A DNA stretch of 64,000 nt from positions 167,657-231,656 of the forward strand of contig NZ_JAFEWD010000006.1 in assembly GCF_017355855.1 (NCBI RefSeq). The letters run 5' to 3'. Position numbers and translations under genes: made by a program. Below the pieces are notes generated by a model. That model was not told where the DNA came from. It saw nothing but the letters and a program-made list of their open reading frames with translations, and searched no databases. Shown here one piece after another: positions 17,705 through 24,748 of the stretch (within the stretch, counting starts at the first letter, position 1; every line of letters begins with the position of its first letter). Source of the DNA: Pedobacter sp. SYSU D00535. Its GTDB lineage: Bacteria > Bacteroidota > Bacteroidia > Sphingobacteriales > Sphingobacteriaceae.

Positions 17705-18964
17705 ATGTTGATGAGAGCAAAAATTAGATTCGTAGCTATACTGATCCTCAGTTCAATAGCTACTTTCTCTTACGCGGAGGAAGTTCAGCCGGATTCCACA
17801 AAGAGAGACACCCTACAAAAGCCGGATGCCGTTAAGAGTGCCGAAAAAAAGTCTGAATGGTACGAGAAAATTAGCATTCGTGGCTACGTACAGGTGCGGT
17901 ACAATCAATTATTAGAAACCAACCCTAATTTAACCTGTGACCAGTGTGATCGATCCATGGGTGGTAACGGTGGTTTTTTCCTCCGGCGGATTCGGGTCAT
18001 CTTCTCCGGCCAATTGAGTGAAAGAATGTATTTCTACGTTCAGCCCGATTTTGCTTCTTCTCCTGACGGCACTAACCTTCAGTTTGCCCAGATCCGTGAT
18101 GCTTATTTTGATCTGGGTTTGGATAAAAATAACGAGTTCCGCTTCCGCATCGGGCAGAGTAAAGTTCCATACGGGTTTGAGAACATGCAGTCGAGCCAGA
18201 ACCGCTTGCCTTTAGATAGAAATGATGCTTTGAACAGTTCGCTAAGCAATGAACGTGACCTGGGCGTGTTCTTTTACTGGGCGCCCAAAGAAACAAGGAA
18301 GCTTTTCTCCTATCTGGTTAGTTCAGGCTTAAAGGGCTCGGGAGATTATGGAGTTCTCGGACTGGGTGTATTTAACGGTCAAACGGCCAACCGTAACGAG
18401 GCGAATGAGCAGCCGCATTTCGTTGCACGTTTAACCTATCCCGTTAAAGTGGGAGCAAAGCAAATTATAGAACCGTCTATACAAGCATATACAGGAAAAC
18501 ACGTGATTCAAACGGTAAGCGCCGGGGTAAAGTCGGATAGGCCTAATAACGAGTTTATTGATGAGCGAGTGGCAGCAACTTTTGTTCTATACCCTCAACC
18601 TTTTGGTATCCAGGCGGAGTATAACGTTGGAAGAGGGCCAAAGTTTAATCCTTCCACAAACACAATTCAGGTACAGGGATTAACAGGCGGATACGTGACA
18701 GCAACGTACCAGTTGAAATTTGGCAATCACCTTTTCTTCCCTTTTAGCAGGTATCATTATTATGATGGCGGTAAGAAGTTCGAACGCGACGCCAGGAGTT
18801 ACCTGGTAAGGGAGTGGGAGATAGGCACAGAATGGCAGCCCTTTCGAAACTTCGAATTTGTGGCGATGTATACCATGTCACAGCGGAGGTTTGAAGATGG
18901 GTTAAAGCCAGTTAATTTTCAGCGTGGAAATTTACTGAGATTGCAGGCGCAGCTGAATTTTTAA
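17705..18964 (+). CDS. Phosphate-selective porin O/P family outer-membrane porin
   Basis: About 420 residues with signal peptide AILILSSIATFSYAEE. A barrel follows with the OprO/OprP-family pattern: IRGYVQVRYNQLLETNP near residue 60, FFLRRIRVIFSGQLSERMYF near 95, FRIGQSKVPYGFENMQSSQN (20 residues) near 155, and a C-terminal RGNLLRLQAQLNF strand ending in Phe. This family allows passive uptake of anions such as phosphate or pyrophosphate across the outer membrane; selectivity here is not provable. The ORF is open from 17621, but ATG 17705 (or 17711) gives the proper signal peptide, and a near-consensus TAATTTCG promoter box lies shortly before. A strong terminator follows. Confidence 0.85.
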   Translation: MLMRAKIRFVAILILSSIATFSYAEEVQPDSTKRDTLQKPDAVKSAEKKSEWYEKISIRGYVQVRYNQLLETNPNLTCDQCDRSMGGNGGFFLRRIRVIFSGQLSERMYFYVQPDFASSPDGTNLQFAQIRDAYFDLGLDKNNEFRFRIGQSKVPYGFENMQSSQNRLPLDRNDALNSSLSNERDLGVFFYWAPKETRKLFSYLVSSGLKGSGDYGVLGLGVFNGQTANRNEANEQPHFVARLTYPVKVGAKQIIEPSIQAYTGKHVIQTVSAGVKSDRPNNEFIDERVAATFVLYPQPFGIQAEYNVGRGPKFNPSTNTIQVQGLTGGYVTATYQLKFGNHLFFPFSRYHYYDGGKKFERDARSYLVREWEIGTEWQPFRNFEFVAMYTMSQRRFEDGLKPVNFQRGNLLRLQAQLNF

Positions 18965-18983
18965 AGCGACTGATTGTAAAGAG

Positions 18984-19020
18984 AAAGCCCGCCTCAAAAG
19001 AGAGCGGGCTTTCTTATTTT
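18984..19020 (+). terminator. Intrinsic terminator of the porin gene
   Basis: AAAGCCCGC / GCGGGCTTT perfect nine-base stem with an 11-base loop, followed by CTTATTTTTG, 19 bases after the porin stop. Confidence 0.88.
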
Positions 19021-19046
19021 TGTTTTCCCGATGAACGTGGTGCGCG

Positions 19047-19703
19047 TTAAACCTGGTCCAGTTCGTTCTTCCTTTGTTTTGTTTTTTTCAGCTGCTTGTA
19101 CTTGTTAAGGAAGGCTTTATTTGAAATAAGTTCTGACACATTTTTGTCAAGTGCTTCTAACAACCGCTCGGCCTCTTTAAAAAGTGCATCCAGTTTATTG
19201 TCGAGGCTGTTCAGTTCCTCGACCTCCGGATTGTGCTTAATGCAAACCAGTTTATAAATCTCAATAAGAAGATCCAGGTCTATCAACGTGTCTTCAGAGA
19301 CAGAAAATCCTAAAGGTCTGTATTTTTTTGCGCGATCAAGAATGGTAGAACTTCGTTGAATCAATACCGCCTCAGAACTTGCTTTCAACTCGGAGAAGCT
19401 GTAATCTACCTCCTTTAGCAATTGCTTATGGCCACCTGCTTTTCCAAAAGCAACCAGTTTCAGGGCCAGCGTGTAAGCGTTGTTAATTACATTGTAACGC
19501 TCTACACTCTCTTTGAGTTCAAGTCCTTTATCGAATCGCTGCTCCTCATAAAACTGCGTATTCTCAATCGTCGCAATTAAACTGCTTAACTCCTCGAAGG
19601 TAAGTACAACCGGTGTGATGGTTTTCCAGACATCATCGAAGGAATGGAACAAGCTGGTTACTGCTTTTAAAACTAGCAATTTGTTCTGTTGGACCTGATT
19701 CAT
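19047..19703 (-). CDS. Hypothetical helical protein, 218 aa
   Basis: No family recognised. The translation is almost entirely helix-forming and rich in Leu, Glu and Lys, with coiled-coil-like segments (LNSLDNKLDALFKEAERLLE near residue 175) and a basic tail (KYKQLKKTKQRKNE). No signal peptide or cysteines, so a cytosolic helical bundle is likely. Codon use resembles the neighbours, which supports a real gene. It stands alone between the porin terminator and divergent trhO. Confidence 0.6.
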   Translation of the reverse strand: MNQVQQNKLLVLKAVTSLFHSFDDVWKTITPVVLTFEELSSLIATIENTQFYEEQRFDKGLELKESVERYNVINNAYTLALKLVAFGKAGGHKQLLKEVDYSFSELKASSEAVLIQRSSTILDRAKKYRPLGFSVSEDTLIDLDLLIEIYKLVCIKHNPEVEELNSLDNKLDALFKEAERLLEALDKNVSELISNKAFLNKYKQLKKTKQRKNELDQV

Positions 19704-19849
19704 GAATGGAAAATTGGAGATTTATAATTTTTATAAACATAGAAAAAAAAAATTACCTGTCAAATTGATCTACTTAGTTTGAGCTACTTAGCTCCTAAAG
19801 AAGTGGTGTTCATCTAAATATTTGAATACCAGAGGAAATAATTTATGAT

Positions 19850-19857
19850 TATCTTTG
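19850..19857 (+). promoter_or_regulatory. -7 promoter box of trhO
   Basis: TATCTTTG on the plus strand, a perfect TAnnTTTG match 39 bases before ATG 19897. A TTTG at 19821-19824 is a possible -33 element. Confidence 0.6.
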
Positions 19858-19896
19858 CGGTCCATTTAACGCTGTTTGAAGCAGTATCGATGAATT

Positions 19897-20880
19897 ATGA
19901 CTAAATATCAAACACTACTTTACTATTGTTACTCCACAATAGAGAATGCGGAGCTATTTGCCACAACACACCTCGAATTCTGTAAATCATTAGGGCTGGT
20001 AGGACGGATCATTGTTGCGGATGAAGGTCTAAACGGAACTGTTTCTGGTACGGTAGAAGCATGTAAAACCTATATGGATACGATTCATGCCGATCCTCGG
20101 TTTGCCAAGACAGAGTTTAAAATCGATGATGTAGAGGAGCCGTCTTTTATCAAAATGCACTGTCGCTACAAAGCCGAAATTGTGCATTCCGGTCTCAGAG
20201 ATCCGCACATCATTGATCCAACCAAGCGTACCGGTATTCACCTCGAGCCGAAAGAGTTCCTGGAGATGAAGGACCGGGAAGACGTGGTGATTCTGGATGT
20301 TCGGTCGAATTACGAGCATTCATTAGGGAAGTTCAAAAACGCCGTGACGCTGGATATTGAGAACTTTCGGGATTTCCCGGAAAAAATCAGTGAATTGGAG
20401 CAGTATAAGGATAAGAAAATTCTAACCTACTGCACCGGCGGTATTAAGTGCGAAAAGGCTTCTGCCCTCTTATTGCACGAAGGGTTTAAAGAAGTATACC
20501 AGCTACACGGCGGGATTATCAAATACGGAAAAGAAGCGGGCGGAAAAGACTTTGAAGGGAAATGCTACGTATTTGACAACCGCGTGGCTGTCGAGGTAAA
20601 TACGGTGAATCCTGTCGTGATTTCCAAATGCTTCAACTGCGGTAAAACTACCGCTAAGATGATTAACTGTGCTAACCCCGAATGCAACGAGCATTTTACC
20701 CAGTGCGACGACTGCGGCTGGGCAATGGACGGTTGCTGTTCGGAGGTTTGTAAGGAGCATCCGCGGAAGCGTCAATATGATGGAACCGGGTACTATGTGA
20801 AAGTGCCGCAGCAGATAAACGTGAACAAAAAAGGACGGGCAGATTTTATAGAGGAACTGCGACCGGTAACGGCGCAATGA
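19897..20880 (+). CDS. trhO: tRNA uridine(34) hydroxylase TrhO (rhodanese-related, YceA)
   Basis: Oxygen-dependent enzyme that makes 5-hydroxyuridine at tRNA wobble position 34. The N-terminal acylphosphatase-like domain (~1-100, TLLYYCYSTIENAELF, ADEGLNGTVSGT) is followed by a rhodanese domain with the active-site loop CTGGIKCEKAS (Cys near residue 181). The C-terminal zinc-binding tail has clustered cysteines (SKCFNCGKTTAKMINCANPE, then CDDCGWAMDGCCSEVC). The 327-residue length matches the long TrhO form. Own promoter at 19850 and a terminator at 20889. Identity is secure. Confidence 0.92.
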   Translation: MTKYQTLLYYCYSTIENAELFATTHLEFCKSLGLVGRIIVADEGLNGTVSGTVEACKTYMDTIHADPRFAKTEFKIDDVEEPSFIKMHCRYKAEIVHSGLRDPHIIDPTKRTGIHLEPKEFLEMKDREDVVILDVRSNYEHSLGKFKNAVTLDIENFRDFPEKISELEQYKDKKILTYCTGGIKCEKASALLLHEGFKEVYQLHGGIIKYGKEAGGKDFEGKCYVFDNRVAVEVNTVNPVVISKCFNCGKTTAKMINCANPECNEHFTQCDDCGWAMDGCCSEVCKEHPRKRQYDGTGYYVKVPQQINVNKKGRADFIEELRPVTAQ

Positions 20881-20888
20881 TGAATTTG

Positions 20889-20920
20889 AAAGGGATGGAC
20901 AATAGTTTATCCCTTTTTTT
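20889..20920 (+). terminator. Intrinsic terminator of trhO
   Basis: AAAGGGAT / ATCCCTTT stem with a 12-base loop followed by T's on the plus strand. It abuts the stop codon of the convergent repeat-protein gene at 20919 and may serve both directions. Confidence 0.75.
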
Positions 20921-22094
20921 ATTCTTCTGATTTTGGTTTAATATTCTTCATGTTGAACCGGGGCTTGTAAGCTGGCTTTGGCTGGCTTTCGGGGTTCTGG
21001 GCTGCTTGATCGGTTTGCTCAGGATCTTTCGCAGCTTCTTTTTCCTGCTCAACCGGTCTTTCTTGTTCTGCCTGCTTTGGTAGATTCTTCATGTTGAAGC
21101 GCGGCTTATAAGCAGGTTTTGTCGCGGCATTCGGCTCTTCCTCGGCTGGGTTCTCAGCAGAAAGCTCTTGCGATTTTTGTTCTTCTGCGGATTTTTCTTC
21201 CTTCTTTCCCGGAAGATTCTTCATGTTAAACCTTGGTTTGTAAGCAGGCTTCGGTGTCTCAGAGTCCTGGCTTTCCTTTCCTGCGCCTTTTTCCTCTTCC
21301 CCTTGGTCAGGAGCCGGCTTGGGAACGTTTTTCATGTTGAACCTCGGTTTGTACGCAGGCTTTGCCGGAGTTTCATCCACAGGGGGCGCGGCTTCAACGG
21401 AAGACTTTTCAGTATCAGGTTTGACTGCCCCCGGCTCTCCAACTATCTTCTCCTCCGTAGTGTGCCCCGTTTGTTCTTCGGCTCCTCCCGGATTACGCGG
21501 GACATTCCTCATTTTAAACCTTGGCTTGTTTCCTTGCTTTTCTGCTTCCTCTACTGCACCGGGATTGGTGATAGGAGTGTCAGATGCGGAATATTGACCA
21601 GGCCTGCTTTCTGGGTTGTCTGCGTCACTTGCATGTTCAGATGCAGGACTTGGGATATTACGGGGTTTAAATCCTGGTTTCTTAACCTCTTTGTTTTGAC
21701 TTTCGGCCACCTCCGGAAGTTTGGCTTCTGTTTCTGCCGCTTTCTTCGCAGGGATATTTCTGGGAGTAAATCGAGGCTTATTAGTTGCAGGAGGAGCTTC
21801 TGAGCCGGTCGTCGTCTCCGCGGAAGTAATCTGCGTGATTTGATCAATAGTGGGAGAGCTCAAGGTCTTAGCCTGCGAAGCAATCTTGGTTTCCATCTGG
21901 GTTATCGCCTTTTCCGGAGTACTCAAGTGATACAGGCGCCGTAGTTTATTGAACCAAAACTTCTTTGTGTGATCAAAGCTTTTTTCTCCCATCAGGTTAA
22001 AATGACTCTTGAATTCACTGAAAAGAGAGGGCTCCGCTTTTTCAAGCTGAACCAGGTCTATCTTTTTTTTTGCGAAAAATTCTTCAAAAGTCAT
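20919..22094 (-). CDS. Repeat protein with seven PRFxxRN / YKPRFNMKN motifs
   Basis: No known family recognised. Residues 1-80 form a compact basic domain (FFAKKKIDLVQLEKAEPSLF, HTKKFWFNKLRRLYHLS). The rest is a disordered Pro/Glu/Lys-rich tail carrying seven repeats at 25-45-residue intervals: three divergent (KPRFTPRNIP, KPGFKPRNIP, KPRFKMRNVP), then four almost identical (KPAYKPRFNMKN followed by VP, LP, LP or IKP). The last repeat forms the C-terminus. Spacing by acidic linkers suggests short linear binding motifs, for instance for RNA, ribosome or membrane, but this is inference. It lies downstream of yebC on the same strand with 44 bases between, so may be cotranscribed. Confidence 0.75.
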   Translation of the reverse strand: MTFEEFFAKKKIDLVQLEKAEPSLFSEFKSHFNLMGEKSFDHTKKFWFNKLRRLYHLSTPEKAITQMETKIASQAKTLSSPTIDQITQITSAETTTGSEAPPATNKPRFTPRNIPAKKAAETEAKLPEVAESQNKEVKKPGFKPRNIPSPASEHASDADNPESRPGQYSASDTPITNPGAVEEAEKQGNKPRFKMRNVPRNPGGAEEQTGHTTEEKIVGEPGAVKPDTEKSSVEAAPPVDETPAKPAYKPRFNMKNVPKPAPDQGEEEKGAGKESQDSETPKPAYKPRFNMKNLPGKKEEKSAEEQKSQELSAENPAEEEPNAATKPAYKPRFNMKNLPKQAEQERPVEQEKEAAKDPEQTDQAAQNPESQPKPAYKPRFNMKNIKPKSEE

Positions 22095-22138
22095 TTTAAC
22101 TATTTTTTTAATGGGGCGTCTTAGCCGACGTTAAATTT

Positions 22139-22861
22139 TTAAGCCATGTTGTGATATACCGCCTGCACGTCGTCGTCTTCCTCCAGCTTATCGATCAACT
22201 TTAATACGTCTGCAGCTTGCTCTTCAGAAACTTCAGTGGTCGACAACGTGACGCGTTCCAGTTTTGCACTCTTTAATTCGATTCCTTTGTCTTCCAGTGT
22301 TTTTTGCATCTTACCAAAGTCCTCAAATGCGGTGTGAATAACGGCTACATCGTTTCCTTCCTCATCTTCCTCCACAAATAGATCTTCCAGGCCGGCATCA
22401 ATAAGTTCCAGTTCCAGCTCTTCCAGGTCAGTCTCTCCGGGAGCAAAGCGGAATACCGCTTTTCTTTGGAAGATAAAGTCCAGGGAACCGGTTTTTCCAA
22501 GCGTTCCGCCCACCTTATTGAAATAGCTGCGGACGTTTGCTACGGTACGGTTGGTGTTGTCAGTAGCAGTCTCGACAAGGACGGCAACACCATGAGGGGC
22601 ATAGCCCTCATAGACAATCTCTTCGTAGTTTGATTGGTCTTTGCTTGAAGCTCTTTTGATCGCTGCATCCACCCGATCCTTCGGCATGTTTACAGCTTTC
22701 GCATTTTGTATAGCAGTTCGCAGCTGCGAATTTGTTTCAGGATTTGGACCTCCCGCTTTTACCGCAATCACGATCTCTTTTCCCAGGCGGGTAAACTGGA
22801 CCGCCATTTTAGCCCAGCGTTTAAATTTTCTTTCTTTACGGAATTCGAATGCTCTTCCCAT
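22139..22861 (-). CDS. yebC: YebC/PmpR family regulator
   Basis: A 240-residue protein of the YebC/TACO1 family: MGRAFEFRKERKFKRWAKMA start, KEIVIAVKAGGPNPETNSQL near 30, MPKDRVDAAIKRA near 60, YEGYAPHGVAVLVETATDN near 85. Historically called a DNA-binding regulator; several members are now known to act on translation of proline-rich stretches. That is notable because the adjacent downstream gene encodes a proline-rich repeat protein. Usual length; three-domain architecture intact. Role in this organism is not shown by the sequence. Confidence 0.93.
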   Translation of the reverse strand: MGRAFEFRKERKFKRWAKMAVQFTRLGKEIVIAVKAGGPNPETNSQLRTAIQNAKAVNMPKDRVDAAIKRASSKDQSNYEEIVYEGYAPHGVAVLVETATDNTNRTVANVRSYFNKVGGTLGKTGSLDFIFQRKAVFRFAPGETDLEELELELIDAGLEDLFVEEDEEGNDVAVIHTAFEDFGKMQKTLEDKGIELKSAKLERVTLSTTEVSEEQAADVLKLIDKLEEDDDVQAVYHNMA

Positions 22862-22956
22862 ATTTTATAGTACAGTCAAAAGACAAAGGTTAAACAAGAT
22901 CAAAAAAAATGATTTGTCAAAATTAAAAATTAAAAGGAAGAGTAAAGGAGATAATT

Positions 22957-23913
22957 CTATCTAAGCGCTATTTTCCTCAGGTTATCAAGCATGTCTTCAC
23001 AGATGTCTTCCAGATTGAACCGAGCCTGCCAGTTCCAGTCTTCCCGGGCTACAGAGTCGTCTATCGAATTGGGCCAGCTATTCGCAATAGCCTGGCGATG
23101 GTCGTTTTTTAAATAGGTGACTGTTAGCTGCGGGATGTGTTTTCTGATTTCACGGGCAAGCATGGCGGGACTAAAGCTGAGGCCGGCAATGTTGTACGCT
23201 GATCTTGTAGTCAGTTTTTCAGCAGGTGCTTCCATCAGTTCCAAACTCGCACGGATGGCATCCGGCATATACATCATTGGGATCTGCGTGTCGGCCCGCA
23301 GAAAGCATTCGTATTCCCGCCGTTTAATTGCTTCGCGAAAAATATGAACAGCATAGTCGGTGGTTCCGCCCCCCGGTTCTGCCTTCCAACCCATCAATCC
23401 GGGATACCTGATGCTTCGAACGTCCAAACCGTGTTTTAAATAGTAGTACTCGCACCAGCGTTCTCCCGCCAGCTTGCTGATGCCATAGACGGTAGATGGA
23501 TCCATAACACAAAACTGAGGGGTGTTGTGCTTGGGTGATCCAGGGCCAAATACCGCAATGGAGCTCGGCCAAAAGACCTTCGCTGTCTTAAATTCGACAG
23601 CTAACTCCAGTACATGAAGCAGCCCATTCATGTTGAGTTCCCAGGCTACTTGCGGCCGTTGTTCACCAACTGCAGATAGCAGGGCAGCGAGATGAAATAC
23701 CTGTGTGGGCTTGTGCTTTTTAAACAGTGCTTGTAGGGATGCCTCCTGGAGTACGTCACCATGTTCGAAAGGGCCATCGTGCCGATGGGCGAAATCCGGG
23801 TCCTTTATATCGCAGGCTATGATGGCACTTCCTCCATGAATAGTCCGAAGTTGTTCAACGAGTTCAGTGCCTATTTGGCCGTTGGCTCCAAAAACCAATA
23901 TTTTCTCCTGCAT
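22957..23913 (-). CDS. L-threonine 3-dehydrogenase, extended-SDR type
   Basis: NAD-dependent epimerase/dehydratase-fold protein. Glycine-rich loop VFGANGQIGTE lies at residues ~7-17 and the catalytic STVYGISK with Tyr-x3-Lys near 147. Family-typical segments IRYPGLMGWKAEPGGGTTDY (20 residues) and IPMMYMPDAIRASLELM match the short-chain threonine dehydrogenases described in Flavobacterium. It would oxidise threonine to 2-amino-3-ketobutyrate, feeding glycine production and hence GcvP. The frame opens five codons earlier (23928), but ATG 23913 starts directly before the first beta strand. The stop is about 95 bases from yebC. Could be another UDP-sugar epimerase-like SDR, but the PGGGTTDY signature argues for TDH. 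Confidence 0.82.
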   Translation of the reverse strand: MQEKILVFGANGQIGTELVEQLRTIHGGSAIIACDIKDPDFAHRHDGPFEHGDVLQEASLQALFKKHKPTQVFHLAALLSAVGEQRPQVAWELNMNGLLHVLELAVEFKTAKVFWPSSIAVFGPGSPKHNTPQFCVMDPSTVYGISKLAGERWCEYYYLKHGLDVRSIRYPGLMGWKAEPGGGTTDYAVHIFREAIKRREYECFLRADTQIPMMYMPDAIRASLELMEAPAEKLTTRSAYNIAGLSFSPAMLAREIRKHIPQLTVTYLKNDHRQAIANSWPNSIDDSVAREDWNWQARFNLEDICEDMLDNLRKIALR

Positions 23914-24035
23914 AATGATCGTATACACATCTAACGGGAAATTTGGGATTGTGTTTAAAAGAGCGGCGAATCAAAAACATTGCATCGGGAGCGACCATTG
24001 GGAGATAATAAAGCCTGGTCGACCTCGTTAATAAT

Positions 24036-24728
24036 GGAAATTGTGATAAGGTTTAGGTTGCCCGGATGTTTCTCATAAACGCCGGGCTTTTTTGTTCTGA
24101 TCGTGTCGCTGTCGTTTATCCCCTAGAAGGGAAATCAAGGATTTAATATTTTTTAAAAACGGGCATACTAGAGCTTACTGCACGCCGTTTATGATAGAAA
24201 TTGTGATAAGGTTTAGGTTGCCCGGATGTTTCTCATAAACGCCGGGCTTTTTTGTTTTGATCGCGACCGTCGTTCATCCCCGGAAGGGAAATCAAGGATT
24301 TAATATTTTTTAAAAACGGGCATACTAGAGCTTGTGAGTCACCGTTTAGGATGGAAATTGTGATAAGGTTTAGGTTGCCCGGATGTTTCTCATAAACGCC
24401 GGGCTTTTTTGTTTTGATCGCGACCGTCGTTCATCCCCCGGAAGGGAAATCAAGAATTTAATATTTTCTAAAAACGGGCATACTAGAGCTTGTGAGTCAC
24501 CGTTTAGGATGGAAATTGTGATAAGGTTTAGGTTGCCCGGATGTTTCCCATAAACGCCGGGCTTTTTTGTTCTGATCACAACCGTCGTTCATCCCGGGAT
24601 GGGAAATCAAGAATTTTAAATTTTTAAAAAATGGGCATACTAGAGCTTGTGAGTCTCCGTTTATGATGGAAATTGTGATAAGGTTTAGGTTGCCCGGATG
24701 TTTCTCATAAACGCCGGGCTTTTTTTAT
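24036..24728 (+). repeat. Five tandem ~158-bp repeats, each ending in an intrinsic terminator
   Basis: Direct repeats with the AAATTGTGATAAGG segment starting at 24038, 24198, 24355, 24513 and 24670 (periods 160, 157, 158, 157). Each has a ~65-base core ending in the hairpin GCCCGG-AT-GTTT / AAAC-G-CCGGGC plus a T-run, then a ~90-base linker with a small TCCC/GGGA hairpin, an AT-rich TTTAATATTTTT block and a conserved GGGCATACTAGAGC. Changes fall in the loop (CTCAT or CCCAT) and linker rather than the terminator stem. The last core lacks its linker. All terminators face the plus strand, away from tdh and toward the 3' end of the minus-strand lamin-tail gene. Best reading: an array of near-identical small-RNA units; no RNA family recognised and promoters not proven. 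Confidence 0.8.
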
Positions 24729-24748
24729 TTCTTCAGGCTCCGGGCTTC

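Noticed and set aside
21168..21803. 211-codon plus-strand ORF rich in Phe/Arg/Leu
   Set aside because: Antisense shadow of the Pro/Lys/Glu repeat protein; its periodicity mirrors that gene's repeats.
24170..24178. TACTAGAG resembling an engineered BioBrick scar
   Set aside because: It recurs inside natural, divergent repeat units with no cloning context; treated as coincidence.
24370..24579. 69-codon minus-strand ORF inside the tandem repeats
   Set aside because: It simply reads through repeat units, shows the same peptide twice and lies on the strand opposite to the terminators; no start signal.
24036..24728. CRISPR-like array
   Set aside because: Units of ~158 bases are similar over their whole length, with no unique spacers and no cas genes nearby.
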